Below are positions 52,903-63,101 of a stretch of 64,000 bases of DNA, piece by piece. The position numbers and the translations under genes were made by a program. Every line of letters starts with the position of its first letter. Within the stretch, counting starts at the first letter, position 1. The DNA comes from Paroedura picta (taxonomy: Eukaryota; Chordata; Lepidosauria; Squamata; Gekkonidae): positions 42,513,001-42,577,000 of the forward strand of contig NC_135376.1 in NCBI RefSeq assembly GCF_049243985.1, written 5' to 3'. Under the pieces are notes generated by a model. That model searched no databases. It was not told the DNA's origin and was given only the letters and a program-made list of their open reading frames with translations.

Positions 52903-53100
52903 GGTTTGATCAGCAGCACATCATGCCGTAAACACTTCAATCTAAGATGGTTCCTGAGCTTTAGACAGGTCCTTCTACAGAAGTAAGAAGGATTTCCTGT
53001 TTTGGCCTCTCCACTTATCTACATCGGTCACACACACATAACAGGAAACCTTGCACTTTCTCATCCTGTTATCATAAACGGTTGGGTTGTAGCTTTCTTT
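52903..53100 (-). promoter_or_regulatory. KLHL6: KLHL6 5' UTR and probable promoter zone
   Basis: Sequence just upstream of the KLHL6 start is CpG-poor, unlike the KLHL24 side. It contains GGAA cores reminiscent of ETS sites on the minus strand (aacaggaaatcc near 52995) and on the plus strand (aacaggaaacc near 53040). Such cores would fit a blood-cell gene, but short motifs are weak evidence and no start site can be fixed. Confidence 0.3.
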
Positions 53101-53230
53101 CAAATTAACTACACTTCAAGCAGTTTCAGTGTGTCTAGAGAAGATGACAATGAATAAGGCAACTATAAATAATACCACAGTTCTCTGAAACTGCTCTAAA
53201 ATTGTTTCCCCAATGCAACATCAGAGATTT

Positions 53231-53437
53231 ATCCACCTGACGTGGATAGCCCAGGCAAGCCCATCTGATATCAGAAGCTAAGCAGGGTTGGCCCTGGCTA
53301 GCACTTGGAAGGGCAACCCAAGGTATACCAGGGTCGTGACGCAGGGAGCACGCAATGGCAAACCACCTCCCTGCCTGGCAGCAGGGCAATCTTAGGATCT
53401 CCTGGCTATATTGCACACCTGCCCTATGATAAATAAC
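53231..53437 (+). mobile_element. 5S-rRNA-derived SINE
   Basis: cctgacgtggatagcccagg, then catctgatatcagaagctaa, gcagggttggccctggctag and cacttggaagggcaaccc follow 5S rRNA from its 5' third through the internal promoter (box A, intermediate element, box C). A SINE body follows (caatggcaaaccacctccct). It is not a functional 5S gene: the 3' end is replaced and there is no T-run terminator at the right place. Confidence 0.8.
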
Positions 53438-53811
53438 TAAGTAGAAGTTTATCCAAATATATTAGATCAGAACCTCAGAAGCTTCATGGGGATATATGAA
53501 GCTTTTTTACTATAAGCACTGAGAACATTTTCTAAGGAACGTATGGAGTGAAAATAAACAACTATTGTGTTAATTGATGCATTGCAATATCATAACTGGT
53601 AATTGCCTTAGTTCTACTTTAAAGTGTTAGTGAATATTAACAATGTAATTTTTCAAATGTTGGTAGTAACAAATAATTGACACTATATCTGAATTTTCAA
53701 GGTATACAGACAATTTTAATAGTTAATGTAAGGGGGTGTGATTTACACCTGATCTCATTGAAGTCTTGCTATGTTGCAAATTTTGGACTGCACTTTCAAA
53801 TATGTCCAAAA

Positions 53812-53813
53812 AT

Positions 53814-53872
<59 letters not shown>
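53812..53872. repeat. (TTTA)n microsatellite
   Basis: About 15 TTTA units. It is the expanded antisense tail of the LINE that follows. Confidence 0.95.
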
Positions 53873-54240
53873 GATTTCTATACCGTCCATTTCTTTGCAG
53901 CTCTGGGCGATTTACACAGAACATTATAACTTACATGAAACATTATGCAGACTATAACATCAAAACAAATTTCAAAAAACATCAAAAGATTACAAATCCA
54001 CAATTATAATATAATAACAATTAACAGTAACTTTGGAAGAGTCATGGGCAGGCGTCCGGGGGGACCAGCAGGTGCTCTGAGTCGGTCAGCCTCAAGCAAA
54101 TGCCTGGTGGAAGAGCTCCCTCTTGCAGGCCCTGCAGAACTGTGGAAGTTCGGTCAGGGCTCTGATCTCCTCAGGGAGCTCGTTCCACCAGGTGGGGGCC
54201 AGGACCGAGAAGGCTCTGGCCCTTGTTGAGGTCCGACGTG
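53873..54240 (-). mobile_element. L2-type LINE 3' end, antisense
   Basis: gatttctataccgtccattt and cagctctgggcgatttacac are the antisense 3' UTR end. Then tcttgcaggccctgcagaac, ctcagggagctcgttccacc and gaccgagaaggctctggccc are the antisense ORF2 C-terminal stretch. The copy at 51822 aligns with it. Confidence 0.75.
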
Positions 54241-54474
54241 CTTCTCATATCCAAAATCCCACAACTCCATTTTGTAGAGGTTAAGGTTGAGATTATGGGG
54301 GGGGGGTTGCATGCACGCATATACACACGTGTATAGACAGCTACACATACACATATATACTATAATCCTTCGTTAACAGTTAACAACTGTAGACATAGAG
54401 TTTCTGAAGTCCGAAACAACAAACCTCCTAAGAGCAAAGTATGAACCAGTGACAGGAAATGCAACATCTGTACA

Positions 54475-54660
54475 CTTGTTTATTAATTTAGATATTTATA
54501 TTCTACTTTTTCCCCTCAGTGGGGACCCAAAGCTCCTTACATTATTATCCTGTTTTCCACTTCACTCTTACAACAGAGGGTCGGGGAGTGACTGGGCCAA
54601 GGTCACTCAGCAAGCCTTGATGGCAAAGTAGGAATTTGAACCTGACCCTTCCAAATTCCA
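54475..54660 (-). mobile_element. tRNA-derived SINE with LINE-like tail, antisense
   Basis: ctcagtggggacccaaagct, then gactgggccaaggtcactca and the antisense B box aggaatttgaacctg. Family of 30145-30395. Confidence 0.7.
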
Positions 54661-55394
54661 TCTTTTCCAGGGACCATCACACAAATTTGCTGACATTTGA
54701 AAACCCTACATAAGATGGAGGGTTAATAATGGATCACTGAGCAGATGAATGTTGACTAGATGATTTGTTCTAAGCACAAAGTAAAGGGGTCATTGAAGTA
54801 ATTACTGGGTATGTTGTGAGATGTATTCCTATCCATATTCCAAACCTGATGATACTTGTCTTATGGAATCATCCCTGAGTTAGTGCCTTGAGGACATATA
54901 GATGCAAAATAAATATAATCTTAATTTTAAAGTTTCAGGGGGGAACTGGTTTACTTTGTTGGTTGATTTTCATTTCTTGGATTTTTACCTGCTCTATTAG
55001 GAATAACTTCAGAGTACAAGAATAATGAATTTCTGGTATCACTCATTATAAAATGTTATATTTGAATTTCAAACATGGTTTTACACATTTCTGTTGTACT
55101 ATTTTATTCAACTCCTGTTGTATTTTTAACTTCCATTTTGCCATTGCTCTAACAGTAGGGGGGAAATATGAATGAAACTGAAACAATGGAAGAAGATGAG
55201 AGTTCTGTTTTGCACAACTGCTGACTTTTTTGACCCCTCCTAGATGGGGAAGCCTTTGCATGGCCACAAACTGAAGCTTTCCAGTCATGATGGAACAGCG
55301 TGTGATTCTGAAACATTCTTCAGAATACAGCATTCCAAACAGTTCTCTTTCCCAAGTTCGGGGGGGGGGGAACCTATTCTTGCCCACAGACAAC
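54661..55394. other. KLHL6/KLHL24 interval, unrecognised
   Basis: No gene supported. The 134-codon minus-strand frame at 55046-55450 has no family motif and runs into the Penelope-like element. Confidence 0.4.
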
Positions 55395-56402
55395 CTCCCA
55401 ATCGTAAACAATCTTAAACCTCCCAGTCTTAAACACCCAGAACAATGCAACGTCTAACTTGAACATAGATACTGGTACCATAACTTGCAATAAACCCAGA
55501 TGCCAACTTTGCTGCCACACATACTCCAATAACACTATCACTGGACCTAACAACATCACCTACTACACCATCAAAGGCTTATTCACTTGCTGATCTACTA
55601 ATATTGTATATGCCATTAAATGCCAAAAATGCCTCAATGTTCTCTACACAGGACAAACAGGTCAAATTCCCCATCAAAGAATATATCTGACATTAAAAAA
55701 AAAACAAGACTGAGAAACTAGTAGAGGAACATTTCAACCTTCCAGGACATTCAAAAAAGGACCTCAGTGGCATTCTATTGCAAAGAAAAGTCAAGAACAG
55801 ACTAGAAAGGGAGATTGCAGAAATACAAGTTATTACAACATTCAAAACAATGGAATCCCCAGGACTCAAGAAGGATATTAGTTTCTTATCTCACTATGTA
55901 TGTTTACTTCATTCAGCTCTTATATCCACATTCCCTACAATCCCTTCTTTTTATTTTGTTTGGGATGAGACTATTATGTGATGTAACTATTTAGAACCTA
56001 ACTGTTCTCAGGACAGAATAACAAACTCAGCACTTCTTATCACTTGTGGGGTTGCTTCCATGCTTCGGTAGAGATGTATGGGGCTAACAACAAGTTGCTT
56101 TTAATTACTTCTTTTCACAACTTGGAAAGTATCTGCCATTAATCACTAACCTTACACTTTTATTGCTGCAATCTTTTGTGAATGACAATTGAATCCAAAG
56201 GACTGATTTGCATTTCTAACAAACAATTATCATATTTGAGCGTTATGATCACATTTGCTAATTTGCTACTAATTTACTTCCACCTTATTTCTGTACCGTT
56301 ATGATCCCTGTTCCATTGTCTGAGGAAGTGTGCATGCACACGAAAGCTCACGCCTTGAATAAATCTTCGTTGGTCTTAAAGGTGCCATTGGACTCAAATT
56401 CA
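55395..56402 (+). mobile_element. Penelope-like element, 3' part with GIY-YIG region
   Basis: Translated pieces read TGTITCNKPRCQLCCHTYS, then ITYYTIKGLFTC, STNIVYAIKCQKCLNVLY and TGQTGQ. This is the CxxC-containing linker and the GIY-YIG endonuclease start (VYAIxCxxCxxxYxGQT) of Penelope-like retroelements. Later VKNRLEREIAEIQVITTFKT and DISFLSHYV follow. The 3' UTR holds gaggaagtgtgcatgcacac, gaaagctcacgccttgaat and aaggtgccattggactc. It is 5'-truncated and frame-broken. It ends about 160 bp from the KLHL24 promoter motifs. Confidence 0.8.
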
Positions 56403-56559
56403 GAAGTGAATGGATCTGACAGGATTACATTGTTCCTGGATACATACAAGATTCTCTCTGCCCTCTTGTCCAGACAGACGTCCTGTAGTACGTCTAAAAC
56501 ACCATATGCTTTTCTGATCCTGTGGCAAGACTAGCACGAATCTGACACGCTGCGTTGCA

Positions 56560-56787
56560 TGAGCCCCGTGAACTACATCTCCCAAGACGTTTTGCAGCCG
56601 GCCCCCCTCTGATTGGCTAGTCTAGGCGTGACATCATGTGTTTTGGCTCTGGAAGGTCACATGTTTTGGGGTCTTCTTTGTTTTGTTTTGAGCTCGAACT
56701 TGAAGGAGACAAAAAGAGAGAGAGAGGGATCGGGAGCGGACCGGAGACACCGGCCTTTTCCCATCTGCAAGGAAGAGCGACTCGCAG
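56560..56787 (+). promoter_or_regulatory. KLHL24: Candidate KLHL24 promoter and non-coding first exon
   Basis: In order: ACTACATCTCCCA at 56572-56584, matching the ZNF143-type motif ACTAYRNNNCCCR; an inverted CCAAT box (ctgattggct) near 56609; a CRE-like gtgacatcatg near 56628; then a purine-rich GC-rising stretch ending in ctcgcag|gtaatc. The CAG|GT at 56787/56788 would be the splice donor of a non-coding exon joined to the coding exon at 61535. The arrangement is suggestive. A second candidate start zone lies at 58110-58400. Confidence 0.45.
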
Positions 56788-57049
56788 GTAATCGTTCGCT
56801 TAAACACAGTGCTGGACCTCAGGAAGCCAAAAGCGTAATTAGGCACGGGTGACAGACTTGGGGCTTTTCCCCATTTTAAATGGGCACGAAGGAATAATGC
56901 CTTTAATCGTCACATGTTTAAATTAAACTTTTGTACTCGCGATGGGGCCTTGTAAAGTCAAAGTCACAAGAGGGAAAGGGTACCCTTTTCTAACATTTCT
57001 CCCCACCCCCCGCGCGACTTCATCTTCCAGGAAGCCGCTTTTGTCACTG

Positions 57050-58480
57050 AAGTTCCCAAAGGATCTGAACTCGGCTGACTTTCTTCTGCCTTCGTGGAAT
57101 CTGTAACAAATGGCCCGGGATCGTGTAGTAGCTAACGATCCTTCCGTAGCACACAGGGTCGAATTAATGATACATATACTTCAAGGCGCAATTTCCTCCT
57201 TGGCAGTGTTACAACAAAACACCGTTAGCGCTGCCGAGAGCCTTGGTCGGGCGTGTAGAAAGGGGAGTGAATCTGGAGGCGGTAAACAGAGTGCGCGGCC
57301 GGGGAAGAAGGGGCCACGTTTCTGCATCGGCACTTTAAGGACATGTAAATACCGAATTTGCTCCACTGCAAGGGACGTGCTCGGTCTACGTGACGTTGTT
57401 GGCCTGCCTGTGAGCTCGAGGGAACTCCGCCCGTCCAAGCCCATCAGGTTTAAAACAGCCCCCACCCCCACCCCGGCAAGCATATCCTCCATATGCTTGC
57501 CGGGCAATTGTGCTTGGGCCGGCGCTGGAAGCTGACTGGAGACGGCTAGCAGACTTGGTCCGATCCTGCAGACATTAGGAGCGGCTCCTATAGGCGCCCT
57601 TTAAACAAAGCAGCTTTTCAGGGTTTGTTTTTTTTTTGTTTTGTAACTAGCATTGGTGACGTGTTAGGAGAACTCGGCGGACAGCCGGCACGCAGCTCGC
57701 CTTCCCAGCTGCATCTGCCTAATTTGGGGAGACATTTCGGGCGCTTAACTTCTCATTCGCAAATGAGTGCATAAATAGGCTGCCAGTTCTTCTGGTCTAG
57801 ACCACTTTCGGAAGGGGGGAGGCGTGTCGCCCAAGAAGTCCTTAAACCCCATAAGCCTTTGTGGGGGAGGGGGAGAATGGAAATGAACCTTCCAAAGCTG
57901 AGAACAGGGCGAGCCACAGTGAGGTGCGAGGCGGAGAAAGGAAAGCAGGAAGCAATTATTCTTTCTTCCCACCCCCCTTTTTGGCAATTAATTGTTTGCC
58001 CTCTTCTCCCTCCCCCTGGAGCAGGAAAGGAGGGTGGGAAAGCGACTGGGCTGAGGAGGGCTGGCTCGTAGGCCAAACCGGGCCGGGGGCGGGGGGAGTC
58101 GAGCTGGAGAAACCGTGCGCTCTGATTGGGCATGCAGCGCGAGGGGGCGGGGCTGGCTGCCAGTGCTGTCCGGGGTGAAGGTGAACTGGAGGGTGTGCTC
58201 GTGAGCCGGGCGCCAGGCCGTTGCTCGAGGTCGAGCTCGGGGCAGTTGTGTAAAGGGCTCGCGGCGCTGCGATTGGAGGCGGCGCGGGCCAGCGAAGCGA
58301 TCGTTCGGCCGCTGCCAGCGCATGAGTTGACGGGCCGCCGGTTTCTTGGAATTCAGTTTCCGGGCGGGGTGGCGACCATAAGTGCGTCAGAATCGCGTGG
58401 CAAAAATTAAAAGGGGCGCATAGGGCACGAGAAGCGTTTCGGGCCACAGCCCGGTTCGTGCAATGGATGCACGGTCAACA
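57050..58480. promoter_or_regulatory. KLHL24: CpG island of KLHL24
   Basis: GC-rich, CpG-dense sequence with a CCAAT box (ctctgattggg) and an Sp1-type box (gggggcggggct) near 58120-58150 and dense CpGs to 58390. It lies 3-4.5 kb before the KLHL24 coding exon and no other plus-strand gene is nearby, so it most likely drives KLHL24. The long frames here on both strands are by-products of the base composition. Confidence 0.65.
57472..57504. other. Perfect 14-bp hairpin in the CpG island
   Basis: cccggcaagcatat pairs perfectly with atatgcttgccggg across a cctcc loop. There are no repeat-family hallmarks. Confidence 0.85.
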
Positions 58481-59169
58481 AATGTAAATGCATGGGGGGG
58501 GGGTGAAAAGGGTGGCTTAAAGGCCACAAGATGTAAATTGGGCCGGATGTAACTTCTAAGCAAGTCCCCCCCCCCCCAAAAAAAAACCTCAGAAAAACAA
58601 CTGAGGGACTTTGTTCCTGCGAGCTTTCTTGAACAAACAGGCGGCAGGTTTTTCTTCCTCAACAGTAAGGAATAGTGAACCTCGGGGGAGGAGGGGCCAG
58701 TGTCCACAAGCTTTATAGCCGAAATCTATCTTTAACTGAGCCACATCAAAGTCTTCCCAAGAGTAGGCTGTGCGTGACCTCCAAGTGATCTCCAAACAGA
58801 AGAAAATTCCCCCAGGCACAACTTGTTATTTGTTATGCTGGGCAAGGAGCCAATTTGAACTTGAGCCGGCTTTCTTCAGGGAACTTTTATTTTTTGAGGT
58901 GTGGGGGTAATTTGAAAGTTGCTGTTCAAAATAAATTTTTCAAAGACTTTTACCAGTGGGACGGCATCACGACAAGAGTCCAGTGACAATAAGAGGCTGC
59001 ATAGGAGCTTGAATTTTCAAAACGTTTATTTTGCAATTGTATCAGGTCAAAATCAGTTCCTGTTGTTAGTTGCTGCTTTTGTAAGTTCTTTGATTGAACC
59101 ATATGAGATCTAGAAACTCTTTGATAATACAGAATGAACTAATAAAACAATGATGTGTTAGCAAATTAA
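58481..59169. other. KLHL24 upstream/intron 1, unrecognised
   Basis: Falling GC content after the island. Poly-G and poly-C runs at about 58494 and 58567. No exon supported. Confidence 0.4.
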
Positions 59170-59420
59170 GGCACAAAAACCCTGCGTGATCAAACCAGTG
59201 GTTTATCTAATCCAGCGTCCTGTCTCATTCAGTGACCAACCAGTTATACTGCCCAGAAGAGCATATTGGCTAAAGCATCCCCCTGATGTTGCTTCCTGGC
59301 ACTGGTGTACAGAGGTTTACTGCCTCTGAATGTGAAGGCTCTTGAATGGACTTAAAATTCACATTTAGTGTTTGTAGCTGTCCAAGGATCAACTGAATCA
59401 ATGTCTCATCAATAAACAGA
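59170..59420 (+). mobile_element. Ancient LINE 3' region (CR1/L3-like)
   Basis: gatcaaaccagtggtttatc, ccagcgtcctgtctcattca, cccctgatgttgcttcctgg and cagaggtttactgcctctga belong to a widespread reptile repeat. The class is from memory and uncertain. Confidence 0.45.
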
Positions 59421-59739
59421 TGAAAAAGATCATGGTCAGCATTATTGCTCTACATTTGGGTAACTATTTCCTATGCAGATCATCAGTTTAAATGCTGCTT
59501 TACAAAATATAAAAATAAACATTGGCACTGAATGGTATCTGCAGCCAGCAGTGTGCTCCTGGTGGTATGTTCAAAAAGCAGTGCAATAGCAATTCAGCAT
59601 GTTGCTTCCTTGGTTTCAAGCTGCTGTGCTTGTTCAACTGGAAGGGGAGAGAGAGAGAAAAACCTATAAACACAAAAAGTCCCCTTGCCTGTAGGAGCCA
59701 CCGTCTCAGGAGGCATTAGGTAGAACAGAGCAAAGGAGG

Positions 59740-60092
59740 ACATATATGAAGATAACACAAGCTGAATGAAAGGAAATGTCAAGGGCCTGTAAAATGGAGC
59801 TCCTCTGCCAGGCATTTGGTTGATGTAAACTGAACCAACATCTGCTGGGCCCCCCAGAAACCCCTCCCCATAAATAGAACCCAAATCGACCAACCTACGG
59901 GACCATTGTCAACAGGTTGGCATTGTTAGTTAGTGTTGGAATCGTTATAGAAAAAGTTACTGAACTGTCATTGAAACCACTGTTACTGTTGTATTTATTT
60001 GAGTTGTTGAATTCCACTGTATTATTCCTATGTTATATGTAAACTGCCCTGAGCCACAAGGGAGGACGGTATATAAATATAAAAAACAAACA
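59740..60092 (+). mobile_element. L2-type LINE 3' end
   Basis: gtaaaatggagctcctctgc and aggcatttggttgatgtaa are the sense ORF2 end. It leads to actgccctgagccacaaggg, ggacggtatataaatata and an A-rich tail. Confidence 0.65.
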
Positions 60093-60239
60093 CGGCATAC
60101 TAAGGTTTGAAGGAAATATATATCATTGCCTAATTCTGCAATTTTTCCTGGTCTTAAAGTAATTATTACAATATTTATATGCAAGCTGTAAAGTACTTAC
60201 CTCTGCTATATTGTTTCCAAGCAAGATTTAAAACAATGT

Positions 60240-60430
60240 TTTGCAAGCATAATGATAAAGAGAGAGAGCTATGAACCAGGAAATTAAATCTCACCTGAAT
60301 TGAACCTAGGCCGCCTACTCCCACAATGAAAAATTATACTAACCTGCCTTTCAGGTTGTTGCAAGGATCAGTGAGACAACACATATGAAGCACTTTGGTT
60401 GTGCTAAAGTGTTATATAAATTGTAAGTAG
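60240..60430 (+). mobile_element. tRNA-derived SINE with LINE-like tail
   Basis: gaattgaacctaggc is a B-box-like stretch. Then aacctgcctttcaggttgtt, gcaaggatcagtgagacaac and gaagcactttggttg lead to a short-tailed end. Old and diverged. Confidence 0.55.
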
Positions 60431-61534
60431 TAACACTAATTTTTAATTCTGGATGGTCCCCAAAATCATATGTAAGTATGTACAGTATAGAAATCAAGCT
60501 GCTTAAAAAATATATGGTATTAGATATTGGTGTAATCTAGCCAGACCAGGCAGTTTTATTTTACTTCATTCATACTCCACTTTTCATGTCTCTGGATAAA
60601 GGTTGCCATGCTCTCTGGAGATTGGATACCCGCCAAGAAAATTGTCTATTGACTATGAGATCACCTACATACATGTTTTAATATATTCATCTTGTGTCTG
60701 TTTCAGATGTCTTGTACTACAGTCCTAAACACAGTTACACCCTTCTAAGCACCTTAACTTCAATGGATTCAAAAAAGTCTCTCCGTTTAGTCATATTTAG
60801 TCATATGACAGTTAGTCATATTTAAATTGTACTTCAGGAGTTTACTGCACAAGGAATGAATGTTAAATAAGCACATACAAGTGAGGACCTGTGGGAATTT
60901 GAATTGGATGGAACAGATAGAACTGAGGGAAGATGAGACTTTCTATCCTTCCCTTTTACCTTCCACACACCCGTCCTGCAAGTCTCTGCAGGAGGATGGC
61001 TGCTAGGGGTTGATGTTGCACTGCAAACAAGCTGGGAAATCCAACATTCATGAATTGTGTTGATTCTGGTGCCATTCCTATTCATTTTTCCTCATTCTAC
61101 AATGTTTTGAGAGCTGAATAAGCAAAATTAATCTCATAATTAATTGTCACATCAGCTTCAACAATGAATTCTTAAAGTTTATAATTAAAAATAATTGTTA
61201 GAAGACCAAAGCTATTTTTTTAAATAGTATTTGAAAAACTCAAGACTAATAGTTTACATTGCTTATAGGGATGAGGTATCTGCCAGCGAGGACAGTATTT
61301 AGCTTGATTTTACTTCAGATTTTTTATGCTGGAAGAAATGTTTCATATTAATCATACCTTTAGCTAGTGATGAACTCTCCTTGTCCCTTCACTTCAAATG
61401 CCCATTTAATGTTACCAGTGGTCTTATGGACCAAATAATTGGGAGTCTTGTTTAAAGCACTTAAAGTACTTATCATCATAACACAACGATGACATTTACA
61501 GTCTGAACTAACATTTTAAAAATTCTTTTCTTTA
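60431..61534. other. KLHL24 intron, little recognised
   Basis: Contains a decayed palindromic repeat at about 60718-60790 (cagtcctaaacacagttaca, cccttctaagc) and otherwise AT-rich sequence. Confidence 0.5.
60718..60790. repeat. Short palindromic interspersed repeat, decayed
   Basis: cagttacacccttctaagca and caatggattcaaaaaag match the family of 12541-12616. Confidence 0.5.
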
Positions 61535-61596
61535 GCACCACAACGAAGACACATATCAATCTTTTCTCTATGATACAATAAACAGTTGATGTAAAA
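61535..61596 (+). other. KLHL24: KLHL24 5' UTR in coding exon, with splice acceptor and two tiny uORFs
   Basis: The acceptor ttcttttctttag ends at 61534. The leader holds ATG ATA CAA TAA at 61570-61581 and an ATG directly followed by TAA at 61589-61594. Only two bases then separate it from the main start codon. Confidence 0.7.
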
Positions 61597-62516
61597 ATGG
61601 TACTAATATTAGGACGCAGACTGAACAGAGGGGATAGTCGGGCCGAGGAGTCCCCAGTATCCAAGCGTAAAGTTTTTGAAATGGACCCAAAGTCCTTATC
61701 AGGCCATGAGTTTTTCGACTTCTCTTCTGGATCATCCCATGCTGAAAGCATACTCCAGATCTTCAATGAATTTCGTGACAGCCGCTTGTTTACAGATGTA
61801 ATAATCTGTGTAGAAGGCAGAGAATTTCCCTGCCACCGAGCTGTACTTTCAGCCTGCAGTAGCTATTTCAGAGCTATGTTTTGCAACGACCACAGAGAAA
61901 GCCGAGAGATGTTGGTTGAAATTAATGGAATTTTTGCGGAAGCTATGGATTGCTTTTTACAGTATGTGTATACAGGCAAGGTAAAAATCACGACAGAGAA
62001 TGTTCAATACCTCTTTGAAACATCAAGCCTCTTTCAGATAAGTATTTTGCGTGATGCTTGCGCAAAGTTCCTGGAAGAGCAGCTAGATCCTTGCAACTGC
62101 CTAGGAATCCAGCGTTTTGCTGATACACATTCTCTTAAAACACTTTTTACAAAATGTCGAAATTTTGCACTGCAAAATTTTGAGGATGTATCTCAGCATG
62201 AAGAATTTCTTGAGCTTGGGAAAGACGAACTTATTGATTACATTTGCAGTGATGAATTGGTAATCAGTAAAGAAGAGATGGTTTTTGAAGCAGTCATGCA
62301 CTGGATTTACCGTGCTGTTGATCTCAGGCGCTCCGTATTACCGGAACTACTGACCCATGTGAGGCTGCCTTTGTTACACCCCAACTACTTTGTTCAGACA
62401 GTGGAAGTGGACCAGCTGATCCAGAATTCCCCTGAGTGTTATCAGTTGCTGCATGAAGCAAGAAGGTATCATGTTCTTGGAAATGAAATGATGTCCCCAA
62501 GAACTAGGCCACGAAG
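61597..62516 (+). CDS. KLHL24: Kelch-like protein 24, first coding exon
   Basis: Encodes residues 1-306 and two bases of codon 307. It begins MVLILGRRLNRGD, matching human KLHL24, and includes BTB (about 45-155: LFTDVIICVEGREFPCHRAV, SSYFRAMFCNDHRESREM) and BACK (about 165-270: DPCNCLGIQRFADTHS, VFEAVMHWIYRAVDL). The second methionine is residue 29, the same spacing as in human, where loss of the first ATG yields a shortened, stabilised protein. Donor AG|GTGAGT at 62517. KLHL24 is a CUL3 adaptor; known substrates in mammals include keratin 14, and it also binds the kainate receptor GluK2. The start context aaaATGg is good. Confidence 0.96.
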
Positions 62517-62807
62517 GTGAGTGGACTTGGTTGCTTATTTTTCTGTTCTGTTGAAGAAGCCATTCTTCAGGATGTGGATGATTTTTGCTAAATCTGTCAA
62601 AATCAGCCAATTTACTAGATGAAGTGAGCATTTGTTAGTACCTCAGTAAATGGGGGTGTGATCTGGTGGAGCTCAAATACCGTATGAGTAACTGGCGGTA
62701 AAATAGTAGGAGTATTAAATAATATGGTGTGCTATCCAAAGATACATTTAAATACATCTAAGTCCTGTTGGTTTCAGTAGGTCAGCTATATTAGAATAAC
62801 TTCATGT

Positions 62808-63101
62808 GTAAAGGTAAAAGGGGTATCCCCTGTGCAAGCACTGAGTCATGTCTGACCCTTGGGGTGACGCCCTCCAGCGTTTTCATGGCAGACTCAATAC
62901 AGGGTGGCCTTGCCAGTGCATTCCCCAGTCATTACTGTTTTACCCCCCAGCAGCAAGCTGGGTACTAATTTGCCGACCTCGGAAGGATGGAAGGCTGAGT
63001 CAACCTTGAGCCGGCTGCTGGGATTGAACTCCCAGCCTCATGGACAGACAGCTTCAGACAGCATTTCCGCTGCCTTAACACTCTGCGCCACAAGAGGCTC
63101 C
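62808..63101 (-). mobile_element. Sauria-type SINE, full length, antisense, in KLHL24 intron
   Basis: The antisense tail aaaggtaaaaggggtatccc, aagcactgagtcatgtctga, body and antisense tRNA head (ggattgaactcccagc, ctctgcgccacaagaggc) are all present. A 10-bp target duplication, aacttcatgt, is at 62798-62807 and 63102-63111. It is close to the copy at 1144, with few indels. Confidence 0.88.

Noticed and set aside
53231-53340. Functional 5S rRNA gene
   Set aside because: It has several changes from 5S, lacks the proper 3' end and T-run terminator, and continues into a SINE body.
57110-57535. 141-codon plus-strand frame in the KLHL24 CpG island
   Set aside because: Base composition removes stop codons here, and equally long frames run on other strands and phases. 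No domain is visible.
57745-58447. Minus-strand proline-rich frames (80-163 codons) as a divergent gene
   Set aside because: Low-complexity translation of CpG-island sequence, with no start context or domain.
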